From CAYLHQ01 sp964628935 (GTDB lineage: Bacteria > Acidobacteriota > Polarisedimenticolia > Polarisedimenticolales > DASRJG01), in contig CAZVOE010000037.1 of NCBI GenBank assembly GCA_964628935.1, positions 1 through 25,652 on the forward strand: a stretch of DNA of 25,652 nt, given 5' to 3'. A model generated the notes under the pieces. It saw nothing but the letters and a program-made list of their open reading frames with translations. It did not search any database and had not been told where the DNA came from. This document shows positions 1 to 6,802 of the stretch, one piece after another. A program made the position numbers and the translations under genes. Position 1 is the first letter of the stretch, and every line of letters begins with the position of its first letter.

Positions 1-77
1 GCTGCGAGGCGCGCGATCCGGCTGGCCACGACCCAGGTCCCGATGATCGCGAGCAGGACGATCCACTTGCGGATCAC
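1..77 (-). CDS. Partial membrane protein, N-terminus only
   Basis: Only the first 25 codons are inside the window; the gene runs off the left edge. It starts with GTG at 77, and this start overlaps the stop of the preceding TPR gene as GTGA, the usual sign of translational coupling. The visible residues begin M-I-R-K-W and continue with a hydrophobic stretch (I-V-L-L-A-I-I-G-T-W-V-V-A), so it probably begins with a signal anchor or transmembrane helix. Nothing more can be said of its function. The neighbouring TPR protein is also membrane anchored, so the two may work together at the membrane; that is inference. Confidence 0.5.
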   Translation of the reverse strand, partial: MIRKWIVLLAIIGTWVVASRIARLA

Positions 78-700
78 GACGGGGCGTTCCCCCCGCGAGC
101 CCGCTCCGCTTCGAGGGCGTTTCGGAGCCCCTCGAGGTCGAGGTCGGGGCGCGCCGCCGCGAGCCGCACGAGAATCGCCTGGGCGTCGTCGTGCCGGCCG
201 AGGCGGAAACCGAGGACGACCGCCTGGTTGTAGAGCGACTGCCAGTGGCCGGGAGCGGCTTCTTGGGCGCGCGAGAAGAGGCGAAGGGCCTCCTCGAATT
301 CGCCGAGTTCCTGGTGGCAAACCCCTTTGTCCGTCAGGAGGTCGGGGTCCTTCGGGGAGAGTTCGATCGCGCGCGCGTAGAATTCGATCGCCTGCCGAAA
401 CATCCGAACGTCGTGGTGCAGATGGGCAAGACGCGTCGCCGCCGCGAGGTCGGAGGGGTTCTCTTGGAGGCGCCGCTTGAGGGCGTCGATCTCCTCGACC
501 ATCGGAGCGCCCCTGCCCTGGGGCGCGGGGTCTGGCGGCGTCTGGGTCATCGCCGTCGGACCGGCCGGCCGCGGCGGGGAGGATTGGGCCGCCGCCTCCG
601 CCTTCCCCGGCAGCGCCCAGAAGGTATGGTGCGTGGCGAAGCCGAAGAGGAACCCGAAGGCGAGCCCCCCCAAGAGAAACGCGACCTGGTCTCTTTTCAC
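74..700 (-). CDS. Membrane-anchored TPR protein
   Basis: A 208-residue protein. An N-terminal hydrophobic segment (about residues 8-29, rich in Gly, Phe and Leu) should anchor it in the inner membrane, followed by a Pro/Ala/Gln-rich linker (about 35-65). Residues about 70-190 hold tetratricopeptide repeats with the typical pattern A-I-E-F-Y-A-R-A-I-E-L-S-P then G-V-C-H-Q-E-L-G-E-F-E-E-A-L. TPR domains bind other proteins; no enzyme motif is seen. The start is GTG at 700, chosen because GGAGGG lies six bases upstream. Its stop overlaps the GTG of a second membrane gene that leaves the window. A layout of this kind resembles the TPR subunits of cytochrome c maturation (CcmH/NrfG-like), but no other ccm gene is visible, so that role is not claimed. 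Confidence 0.8.
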   Translation of the reverse strand: MKRDQVAFLLGGLAFGFLFGFATHHTFWALPGKAEAAAQSSPPRPAGPTAMTQTPPDPAPQGRGAPMVEEIDALKRRLQENPSDLAAATRLAHLHHDVRMFRQAIEFYARAIELSPKDPDLLTDKGVCHQELGEFEEALRLFSRAQEAAPGHWQSLYNQAVVLGFRLGRHDDAQAILVRLAAARPDLDLEGLRNALEAERARGGNAPS

Positions 701-718
701 GACTAGCCCTCCGGGGGC

Positions 719-748
719 ACGCTACCGAAGCGGTCTTCCGGGTGTCAA
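719..748 (-). promoter_or_regulatory. Putative sigma70-type promoter of the TPR gene
   Basis: On the minus strand there is a perfect TTGACA at 748-743, an 18-base spacer, and a weak -10 TAGCGT at 724-719. The predicted transcript would start near 712, just at the GGAGGG ribosome site of the GTG start at 700. The -35 match is strong and the -10 match is poor (3 of 6). Confidence 0.4.
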
Positions 749-753
749 GGCGA

Positions 754-762
754 TGCTACACT
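754..762 (+). promoter_or_regulatory. Putative extended -10 of rlmN
   Basis: TGCTACACT at 754-762 matches an extended -10 element (TGn followed by TACACT, 4 of 6 to TATAAT). No good -35 is seen 17 bases upstream. A transcript from it would start around 769, almost exactly at the ATG at 771, which would make rlmN leaderless or nearly so. Confidence 0.3.
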
Positions 763-770
763 CGCGGTCG

Positions 771-1847
771 ATGCCCGGACGGCGGAACCTCTACGGCCTC
801 GATCGCGCCGGGCTCGCCGAGGCACTCGCGTGCGAAGGCGCACCGCGGTTCGCAGGCGGTCAGGCGTTCCGCTGGATGTACGCTCGGCGCGTGTTCGATT
901 TCGACCGCTGGACCGACTTCGCACGCCCGCTCCGCGAGCGGCTCTCCTCGCGGTACGCGCTCGATCCCGGGACGATCGAGGGGCGGGCCGAGGCGGCCGA
1001 CGGCACGGTGAAGTACCGGGTCGCGGCCGCGGAGGGCGGCTCGATCGAAGCGGTGCACATGGTCCAGCGTGGCCGGGTCACCCTGTGCCTTTCGAGCCAG
1101 GTCGGGTGCGCTCTCGACTGCGACTTCTGCCTCACCGCGAAGATGGGGTTCGTCCGGAACCTTTCCCCCGGGGAGATCGTGGGGCAGGTCGCGCGCATCC
1201 AGGAGGACCGAGGGGGGGACCCGTCCGCCTTCAACGTCGTATTCATGGGAATGGGGGAGCCGCTCCACAACTATGACGGGGTGATGGCGGCGTTCCGGAT
1301 CCTGGTCGACCCGGACGGGTTCGGCCTCTCGTGGCGGCGGATCACCCTTTCGACCTCCGGACTCGCCCCCCAGATCGAGCGCCTCGCGGGGGAGCCGGTC
1401 CGGCCCCGGCTCGCCGTCTCGTTGAACGCGACGACCGATGCCCTCCGCGACCGCCTGATGCCGGTCAACCGCCGCTATCCCCTCGCGCGCCTCTTCGAGG
1501 CATGCGAGCGCTTCCACGAGAGGACGGGTGACCGTTACACATTCGAATACGTCCTCCTCGGCGGGGTGAACGACCATCCCGCCGACGTCGACCGACTCGC
1601 GAAGATCCTCCGCCGGTCCCCGGCCGCGAAGCTCAACTTGATCCCCTTCAACCCGGTCCCCGGCCGGCTCCCCTATCGCCCGCCGAATCGTGCGCACGTC
1701 GTGGCGATCCGGGACCGCCTTCTCGCGAAGGGACTCCCGGTCAGCATCCGTTGGAGCCGCGGCGCCGACGCGCGCGCCGCCTGCGGCCAGCTCGCCCTTC
1801 TCCCCGACCCGACCGACGCCCCGTCGCGTCAGGAGGCCCACCCGTGA
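771..1847 (+). CDS. rlmN: 23S rRNA (adenine-2503-C2)-methyltransferase RlmN
   Basis: A radical SAM methyltransferase that adds a methyl group to C2 of A2503 in 23S rRNA, and in some bacteria to A37 of certain tRNAs. The protein from ATG 771 is 358 residues, normal for the family. The radical SAM cysteines are plain in S-Q-V-G-C-A-L-D-C-D-F-C (CxxxCxxC), which bind the 4Fe-4S cluster. The C-terminal cysteine that forms the methylcysteine in RlmN is in the segment R-G-A-D-A-R-A-A-C-G-Q-L. The glycine-rich V-F-M-G-M-G-E-P-L-H-N-Y and the L-L-G-G-V-N-D motifs are also typical. The frame stays open further upstream, but family homology begins at N-L-Y-G-L-D; ATG 753 is a possible alternative start. 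The stop overlaps the GTG of the next gene (GTGA). Confidence 0.95.
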   Translation: MPGRRNLYGLDRAGLAEALACEGAPRFAGGQAFRWMYARRVFDFDRWTDFARPLRERLSSRYALDPGTIEGRAEAADGTVKYRVAAAEGGSIEAVHMVQRGRVTLCLSSQVGCALDCDFCLTAKMGFVRNLSPGEIVGQVARIQEDRGGDPSAFNVVFMGMGEPLHNYDGVMAAFRILVDPDGFGLSWRRITLSTSGLAPQIERLAGEPVRPRLAVSLNATTDALRDRLMPVNRRYPLARLFEACERFHERTGDRYTFEYVLLGGVNDHPADVDRLAKILRRSPAAKLNLIPFNPVPGRLPYRPPNRAHVVAIRDRLLAKGLPVSIRWSRGADARAACGQLALLPDPTDAPSRQEAHP

Positions 1848-2599
1848 TCGACCTCACCGGAAAGTCGGCGCTCGTCACCGGAGGATCCCGAGGAATCGGC
1901 CGCGCGGTCTGCCAAATGCTCGCGCGCGCGGGCGCGAAGGTCTGCGTCAACTTCCGCGTCGAGTCCCCGTCGGCGCACCTCGTCGTCGAGGAGATCGAGC
2001 GCGAAGGCGGGGAAGCGTTCGCGCTCGGCGCCGACGTTTCGAGGCGCGACGACGCCGAGATGCTCGTGTCGGAGACGGTCTCGCGCTTCGGTTCGCTCGA
2101 CATCCTCGTGAACAACGCCGGGATCTGGAAGGGCTCGGCGATCGAGGAGATGAGCGACACGGAGTGGGCGGAGATGCTCGCGGTGAACCTCACCGGCACC
2201 TTCCATTGCATTCGCGAGGCGGTCCCCGTGATGAAGGAGGCGGGGTACGGGCGCATCGTCAACGTCTCGTCGACCGCCGGGCAGCGCGGCGAGGCGTTCC
2301 ACGCCCACTACGCAGCCACGAAGGGGGCGGTGATTTCGTTGACGAAGTCGCTCGCGGTCGAGCTCGCGTCCCACGGGATCACGGTGAATTGCGTCGCGCC
2401 GGGCTGGACGGTGACCGACATGACGACCGAGTCGCTCGCGGGGACCGAGGCGGCGAAGATCCTGGAAGCCATCCCCCTCGGCCGCGCCGCCCGACCCGAG
2501 GAGATCGCGGGTGCGGTCCTCTACCTGGCCTCCGACCTCGCCTCGTTCGTCACCGGAGAGATCCTGAACGTCAACGGCGGGGCGGTGTTGGTCGGCTAG
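1844..2599 (+). CDS. SDR-family oxidoreductase (FabG-like)
   Basis: A 251-residue short-chain dehydrogenase/reductase using NAD(P)H. Motifs in order: T-G-G-S-R-G-I-G (residues 12-19, cofactor binding), N-N-A-G (90-93), N114, S-S (142-143), and the catalytic Y156-A-A-T-K160. The C-terminal G-E-I-L-N-V-N-G-G is typical of classical SDRs close to 3-oxoacyl-ACP reductase FabG. Start GTG 1844 is supported by AGGAGG at 1831-1836 and by the four-base overlap with the rlmN stop, so the two genes are likely co-transcribed. No other fatty-acid synthesis gene is nearby, so the substrate may be an acyl-ACP, a sugar or another alcohol/ketone; only the family is certain. Confidence 0.9.
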   Translation: MIDLTGKSALVTGGSRGIGRAVCQMLARAGAKVCVNFRVESPSAHLVVEEIEREGGEAFALGADVSRRDDAEMLVSETVSRFGSLDILVNNAGIWKGSAIEEMSDTEWAEMLAVNLTGTFHCIREAVPVMKEAGYGRIVNVSSTAGQRGEAFHAHYAATKGAVISLTKSLAVELASHGITVNCVAPGWTVTDMTTESLAGTEAAKILEAIPLGRAARPEEIAGAVLYLASDLASFVTGEILNVNGGAVLVG

Positions 2600-2680
2600 C
2601 GGACGTCCCTCCCGATCCCCCGCTCCTCGAAGGACGGAAACGGCGCTTCGAACGCTCGCCGCGATCTCGGCTGCTTCGGA

Positions 2681-2700
2681 GCCGGGGCGAGTCCCCCGGC
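2681..2700. terminator. GC hairpin between convergent genes, possible terminator
   Basis: A perfect 7-base stem GCCGGGG (2681-2687) and CCCCGGC (2694-2700) with a six-base loop lies in the 153-base gap between the SDR gene (plus) and the methyltransferase gene (minus). There is no T tract on either side, so it is not a canonical intrinsic terminator; it could slow polymerase or mark a Rho-dependent end. The rest of the gap shows nothing. Confidence 0.3.
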
Positions 2701-2752
2701 GATCCCGGGTCCAGGAATCTCGCGCTGGAGTCGAGGGGAAACGGGCGCTTCC

Positions 2753-3385
2753 CTAGTTGTCGCCCCGCCGCGCGGCGATCGCGAAGAGCCGTTCTCCACG
2801 GCCACAGGAGGCCGGGAGGCGTCGGATCCGGATCCCACGGAACCCCGCCCGCCGCAACCGGTATTGGAGGTCGACCTCGGAGAACCGGAGGGGACCCTCC
2901 GCGACCGGGAACCCCGCGAGCGCCATCGGAACCGGCCCCCCGCGCCGAGGGCGTGCCGGGAACGTGCCGACGAAAAGCCCTCCCTCGACGAGACTCGCGC
3001 GAACCTGCGCGAGCATTCGATCGACGTCCTCGACCGCCGGGCCGACGATCGACTCGAGAGCGAGCGCGACGTGGATCGCATCGCGCAGGGGACCGAGGTC
3101 CCGGAGATCCCTCCGCCGAAAGATCACGCGCGGGTCCTTGCAGCCTCGTTTGGCCGCCGCGAGGGTAAACGGCGCGTAGTCGATCGCGACGACCTGACCG
3201 AAGTGCGCGGAGAGGAACCCGATCCAGTCGCCCCGCCCGCAGCCGAGGTCGGCGACCGTCATCCCTCGCCGGCCGGAGATACCCAGGAGGAACTCCCGGA
3301 CCGGATCCTCACCGACCGGCGGGGGCGCGTCGTCCTCGAGGGCCTGCAGCGTCCACGCGTCCCAGTCGTCCGGCCCCCAGGCCAT
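2753..3385 (-). CDS. Class I SAM-dependent methyltransferase
   Basis: A 210-residue protein with the Rossmann-fold methyltransferase motif I V-A-D-L-G-C-G-R-G-D-W (about residues 44-54), followed by the acidic end of strand 2 (V-V-A-I-D-Y-A) and a later E-G-G-L-F-V-G-T-F segment at the usual place of motif post-III. The substrate is unknown. Start ATG 3385 is chosen because AGGAGG is placed five to six bases upstream; an upstream in-frame ATG at 3445 lacks this. It is the last gene of a minus-strand set behind rho, with a 67-base gap. The N-terminus (M-A-W-G-P-D-D-W-D-A-W) is rich in Trp and Asp. It could act on a small molecule or a lipid quinone; nothing in the context decides. Confidence 0.8.
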   Translation of the reverse strand: MAWGPDDWDAWTLQALEDDAPPPVGEDPVREFLLGISGRRGMTVADLGCGRGDWIGFLSAHFGQVVAIDYAPFTLAAAKRGCKDPRVIFRRRDLRDLGPLRDAIHVALALESIVGPAVEDVDRMLAQVRASLVEGGLFVGTFPARPRRGGPVPMALAGFPVAEGPLRFSEVDLQYRLRRAGFRGIRIRRLPASCGRGERLFAIAARRGDN

Positions 3386-3452
3386 CGGCACCTCCTCGCC
3401 CAACCGCGCAAAGGACAAGTTGGGTCGCCCGGTGCGGGGGGGCAAGGCCGCG

Positions 3453-4730
3453 TCACGACAGGAGGTGGGCCAGGAACTCCTTGTTCGAAGGGTAGCGCCC
3501 GAGCCGTTCGGTCAGGAGCTGCATCGCCTCCGCCGGCCGGAGCGGGGCGAGCGCCCGCCGGAGGAGCGTGACCCGCGGGTATTCCTCCGGGTCGTAGAGC
3601 TTCTCTTCTTTCCGGGTCCCGGTTTTCGAGATGTCGATCGCGGGGAAGATGCGCCTCTCGAAGAGCCCACGGTCCATGACGATCTCGGTGTTCCCCGTCC
3701 CCTTGAATTCCTGGAAGATCACCTCGTCCATCCGCGAACCGGTGTCGACGAGCGCCGTGCCGATCACGGTCAGCGATCCCCCGCCGACCGCCTTGCGGGC
3801 CGCGCCGAAGAACCGCCGCGGCTTCTCCATCGTGCGCGCGTCGATCCCTCCCGACAGCACCCGCCCGGACCCCCGCTGCTCCGTGTTGTAGGCGCGGGAG
3901 AGCCGCGTGATCGAATCGAGAAGGACCACGACGTCGCGTCCCGCTTCGACGAGGCGTTTGGCCCGCTCGAGGCAAACCTCGGCGACCTGCAGGTGGTTCC
4001 GAGCGAGCTCGTCGGCGGAGGACGCGATCACCTCCCCTCGGACGTTCCGCCGCATGTCGGTGACCTCTTCCGGCCGCTCGTCGATCAGGAGGACGATCAG
4101 GTGGATCTCGGGGTGGTTGGTCGTGATCGCGCGCGCGAGCTTCTGGAGAAGAACGGTCTTCCCCGCCTTCGGCGGAGCGACGATGAGGCAACGCTGCCCC
4201 TTGCCGATGGGGGCGATCAGGTCGACGACACGGGTCGAGATCTCGTCCGGCTCCGTCTCGAGGCGAATGCGCTCCGTCGGGTCCTCGGCGACGAGGTTCT
4301 TGAACGGCGTTCTTCCGGCCCACGCCGCCGGGTCTCCGCCCTGCACCTCGTCGATCGAGGCGACGAGGGGCGCCTGGTTCGGCCGCGGCGCGGGCCTCGC
4401 CATCGCGCGGATCTCGACCCCCGTTTCGAGGCCCGCCTGAGCGATCAGGTCACGGGGGACCTTGGGGTCGAGGGGCGCCGCCTCGAAGTCGTTTGCCGGA
4501 GACCGGAGCCATCCCGATCCGTCCGGGCCGATCTGCAGGACGCCGTTCACCTCGAGGTTCGGGTCCACGGAAGAGGCCCCGTCTCCTCCGCGCTCCGGCG
4601 ACGGGGCTGCCGACCCTCCCGTCGCGCCCGCCGGCTGCTGTCCCTGCCCGCCGGGACGCCGCCGCCTGCGCCTCCTCCGCCTTCGCCATGTCCCGATCCC
4701 CGATCGCTCGCCGCCGTCGCTCTCGCTCAT
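3453..4730 (-). CDS. rho: Transcription termination factor Rho
   Basis: The hexameric RNA helicase/ATPase that ends transcription at Rho-dependent sites. It is 425 residues. Visible parts: an N-terminal tail with ten consecutive arginines (residues 16-25) then a Gly/Gln/Ala-rich stretch; a cold-shock-like RNA-binding domain (about 60-130); Walker A A-P-P-K-A-G-K-T (185-192); D-E-R-P-E-E-V-T-D-M; Walker B V-V-V-L-L-D-S-I-T-R-L; and the R-loop region F-K-G-T-G-N-T-E-I. Start ATG 4730 has GGAGACGGG just upstream and overlaps the previous stop (ATGA). Compared by eye with E. coli Rho, the three-helix N-terminal subdomain is absent and primary-site residues F62, F64 and Y80 correspond to Ser72, Trp74 and Lys90, while R66 and D78 are kept. 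It sits in an operon with a HEAT lipoprotein and an unknown protein, which is not the usual rho context. Confidence 0.96.
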   Translation of the reverse strand: MSESDGGERSGIGTWRRRRRRRRRRPGGQGQQPAGATGGSAAPSPERGGDGASSVDPNLEVNGVLQIGPDGSGWLRSPANDFEAAPLDPKVPRDLIAQAGLETGVEIRAMARPAPRPNQAPLVASIDEVQGGDPAAWAGRTPFKNLVAEDPTERIRLETEPDEISTRVVDLIAPIGKGQRCLIVAPPKAGKTVLLQKLARAITTNHPEIHLIVLLIDERPEEVTDMRRNVRGEVIASSADELARNHLQVAEVCLERAKRLVEAGRDVVVLLDSITRLSRAYNTEQRGSGRVLSGGIDARTMEKPRRFFGAARKAVGGGSLTVIGTALVDTGSRMDEVIFQEFKGTGNTEIVMDRGLFERRIFPAIDISKTGTRKEEKLYDPEEYPRVTLLRRALAPLRPAEAMQLLTERLGRYPSNKEFLAHLLS

Positions 4731-5239
4731 CCCGTCTCCGAACCGGCCTGTCCCGGAAACCCCAGCCGGGCGATCTCCGCGGTGAACAGCGCCTCGAGCG
4801 CCCGGTCCCCCCGGAGGAAGTTCCCGGCGACCGTCCAGGTCGCACGCCATCCCCCCTCGACCCGGCGCGCCCTCAAGTACTCCCCCGGCCCCTCGAGTCC
4901 CACGAGGTCGACGACCGCTTCGGGGATCCACCGCACCGCGAGCCGGAAGCACCGCCCGTCTGCGAGGAGAATCGTCGTCCCCTCCGCGGCGTTCCCCTCC
5001 GGATCCGGCCGGGTGGTCCGGCCCAGCTCCTCGTCCCCGGTGGGGCCACCCCGAAGGAGGAAGCCCGGCGCATCCGGGGGGCCTGGGTCGAGCGTCCCCT
5101 CGAACATGCCGCCAACCTCCAGAACGAATCCGGCTCCGTGCGGGCGGGCGCGAAGAGCCCCGCCTTCCACCCCCTCGACGACGTAGCCGCCGTCCGCGGT
5201 CCCGGACACGCGGAGGGACGACGAAGACTGGGAACTCAA
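4727..5239 (-). CDS. Hypothetical protein between HEAT lipoprotein and rho
   Basis: About 170 residues, not recognised. From the chosen start it reads M-S-S-Q-S-S-S-S-L-R-V, then a beta-rich pattern with many Gly and Val (G-G-Y-V-V-E-G-V-E-G-G-A-L-R-A), a central Gly/Pro/Asp-rich loop, and a C-terminal half with R-C-F-R-L-A-V-R-W-I-P-E and a final helical segment. No signal peptide, membrane segment or catalytic motif is visible; it is probably cytoplasmic. The start is uncertain: TTG 5239 lies 11 bases after the upstream stop and has a weak purine-rich site; a downstream GTG is possible, and the frame is open far upstream. Its stop overlaps the rho start (ATGA), so it is translationally coupled to rho. 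Confidence 0.55.
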   Translation of the reverse strand: MSSQSSSSLRVSGTADGGYVVEGVEGGALRARPHGAGFVLEVGGMFEGTLDPGPPDAPGFLLRGGPTGDEELGRTTRPDPEGNAAEGTTILLADGRCFRLAVRWIPEAVVDLVGLEGPGEYLRARRVEGGWRATWTVAGNFLRGDRALEALFTAEIARLGFPGQAGSETG

Positions 5240-5250
5240 GTCGGTCTGCC

Positions 5251-6063
5251 CTACGGGCTTCCGGGCGGACCGTCGATCGGACCGCCCGCGTCGGGAACGG
5301 AGCGGGGAGTATACACCGCATCGGCGGCGCCGCCGGAGCCGGTCGCCGGAACCTCCGCTGGGAGGCTCCGGGGAACCCCCCGGCGCGCGAGGTGCGTCTC
5401 GGCAGCGAAAGCCGCGGCGCGGACGAACTCGTTCCCGTCGAGACGGGCGGCCTCGACCGGCTTCCACGCGAGGGGGCTCTCCAGCCGGGCGAGCGCTCGG
5501 ATCGCCTCCACCCGCACCTTCCAGGAGACGTCCCCGAGCGCGTGGGCGGCAAGGGCCGCGACCGCGCGGCGCAGCCCTTCCGGGGGAAGGGCGGCGATCG
5601 CCCGCAGGCGGACGGCCTCGTTCCGATCGTCGACGGCGGCCGCGAGCGCCTCGTCGGCAATCGGCCCCGGATGGCGGGGAAGGGCGGCGACCGCGTGGAG
5701 CCGGACCTCGACGGACGGGTCGTGGCGGGCGATCTCCGCGAGGGCCGCTTCGGCCCCCGCGACGGGACGTTCGGTGAGCGAGTGGGCGGCCGCCGCGCGA
5801 ACCTGCGGGGCCTGGTCTCGGAGGGCGCGAAGGATCTCTTCCTCGCTACCGCCGGGCGCTACCGCCGCGAGCCCGACGAGGGCGACCGCACGGACGGCGG
5901 GCTCGGGGTCGGAGAGTAACTCTCGGAGACGGGCTTCGGCGTGCGGATCGCCCAGCCGATCGGCTATCCGTGAAGCTTCCGAGATCTTCTCTTCGGAGCC
6001 GCCTCCACACCCGAAAACAACCAGAGCGATTGCAAGCGAAAAGATGCTCGCCCGTGTCGGCAT
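5251..6063 (-). CDS. HEAT-repeat lipoprotein
   Basis: A 270-residue protein. The N-terminus (M-P-T-R-A-S-I-F-S-L-A-I-A-L-V-V-F-G-C) is a lipoprotein signal peptide with the lipobox V-F-G-C, so Cys19 would be acylated and the protein held at a membrane. Then follow about six HEAT-like repeats, each near 30 residues, with the recurring core V-R-(A/L)-x-A-(V/A)-x-(A/S)-L, for example E-V-R-L-H-A-V-A-A-L and A-V-R-L-R-A-I-A-A-L. HEAT repeats form a curved protein-binding scaffold; partners are unknown. After the repeats comes a Pro/Gly-rich tail. ATG 6063 is preferred to upstream ATG 6132 because the signal peptide begins there, although no clear ribosome site precedes it. It heads the operon leading to rho. 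Confidence 0.8.
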   Translation of the reverse strand: MPTRASIFSLAIALVVFGCGGGSEEKISEASRIADRLGDPHAEARLRELLSDPEPAVRAVALVGLAAVAPGGSEEEILRALRDQAPQVRAAAAHSLTERPVAGAEAALAEIARHDPSVEVRLHAVAALPRHPGPIADEALAAAVDDRNEAVRLRAIAALPPEGLRRAVAALAAHALGDVSWKVRVEAIRALARLESPLAWKPVEAARLDGNEFVRAAAFAAETHLARRGVPRSLPAEVPATGSGGAADAVYTPRSVPDAGGPIDGPPGSP

Positions 6064-6122
6064 ATTCAGACACGGGACATGCTCAATATTCAATCGAATC
6101 AATTTCGTAAGTGCAACAGAAA

Positions 6123-6135
6123 GACATTGCATGTC
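6123..6135. promoter_or_regulatory. Palindrome in AT-rich divergent region, possible operator
   Basis: GACAT-TGC-ATGTC is a perfect inverted repeat with 5-base arms. The arm extends as GCATGTC (6129-6135), which is the complement of GACATGC at 6076-6082, 46 bases away. It overlaps the proposed -35 of the plus-strand TPR gene and lies between it and the divergent HEAT lipoprotein gene, a fitting place for a regulator site. The interval 6064-6194 is much richer in A and T than the surroundings. Confidence 0.3.
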
Positions 6136-6159
6136 ATTTTCTCAAAACGTACCTATAGA
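6131..6159 (+). promoter_or_regulatory. Putative promoter of the plus-strand TPR gene
   Basis: ATGTCA (6131-6136, 4 of 6 to TTGACA), 17-base spacer, TATAGA (6154-6159, 5 of 6 to TATAAT with final A). AAAGGAGG at 6174-6181 follows as the ribosome site, though 13 bases before the ATG at 6195, which is longer than usual. Confidence 0.4.
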
Positions 6160-6194
6160 ACCACACACGAAAGAAAGGAGGCTCGACCGCCGCC

Positions 6195-6689
6195 ATGCCG
6201 ATCCTGGAAGCCGAGAATCACTTCCGCAAGGGCCTCGTCGCGCTGGTCGATCACAAGCCGCAGGACGCCGCCGGACACTTCCACGCCGCGATCCAGATCG
6301 AGAAGCAGCGGAGCGCGAAGTCGCCGCAGATGCGCTACCTCTCGTACTACGGGCTGAGCCTCGCGATGACCCACGGTGCGACTCCCGAGGCGATCCACGC
6401 GTGCGAGGCCGCCGTTCGACGGGACTTCTACAACCCGGATCTCTACCTCAACCTCGGGCGCGTCTACCTCCTCAGTGGAAAGACGACGCGCGCCCTCGCG
6501 ACCTTCGAACGCGGGCTCGCACTCGCCCCGAAGCACCGCTCGCTCCGCGAGGAGCTCGCGAAAGTCGACCGCCGCGCCGCCCCTCCCCTTCCGATGCTCG
6601 ACCGAAAGCACGCGCTCAATTACTGGCTCGGCCGGGTCCGCGCCGCCCTTCGCGGCGGGCTCGGCCGCCGCGTTCCCGCGTCTCGCTCC
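6195..6689 (+). CDS. TPR-repeat protein, 3' end lost in assembly gap
   Basis: The visible 165 codons encode a soluble protein built of tetratricopeptide repeats: A-E-N-H-F-R-K-G-L-V-A-L near the start, then a long linker with Y-L-S-Y-Y-G-L-S-L-A, and a clear repeat L-Y-L-N-L-G-R-V-Y-L-L-S-G-K-T-T-R-A-L-A-T-F-E-R-G-L. After the repeats comes P-M-L-D-R-K-H-A-L-N-Y-W-L-G-R-V-R, which looks like a conserved C-terminal peptide, so the protein is probably nearly complete when the ten N's begin. No signal peptide is seen. The stop codon must be inside or just after the gap: read through the placeholder, the frame runs past the terminator to 6836, which is not credible. It is a single-gene transcription unit between an AT-rich promoter region and a strong terminator. 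Confidence 0.75.
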
Positions 6690-6699
6690 NNNNNNNNNN
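6690..6699. other. Assembly gap (ten N's)
   Basis: Ten undetermined bases. The true gap length is unknown, so reading frames that cross it are not reliable. Confidence 0.98.
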
Positions 6700-6762
6700 C
6701 CCCGGCACCTTCTCCTCCCTCCTCCTCGGGAGCTCCGCCCGGCAGGACTCGGGGCGGCGCCG

Positions 6763-6794
6763 GGCGGTCCGGAAACGGGCCGCCCTTTTTTTTG
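6763..6794 (+). terminator. Strong intrinsic terminator
   Basis: A nine-pair stem GGGCGGTCC (6763-6771) with GGGCCGCCC (6778-6786), including one G-T pair, a six-base GGAAAC loop, and an immediate run of eight T's (6787-6794). It ends the plus-strand TPR transcript. Read on the minus strand it lacks a T tract, so it should act mainly in one direction. Confidence 0.88.
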
Positions 6795-6802
6795 AACCGC
6801 GA

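Noticed and set aside
477..770. N-terminal extension of RlmN from ATG 477
   Set aside because: This part is antisense to the TPR gene and its promoter and has no RlmN homology; family sequence begins near 771.
3399..3424. Hairpin CCCAAC/GTTGGG between rho and the methyltransferase
   Set aside because: The stem is six pairs with a 14-base loop and no T tract; too weak to call a terminator or attenuator.
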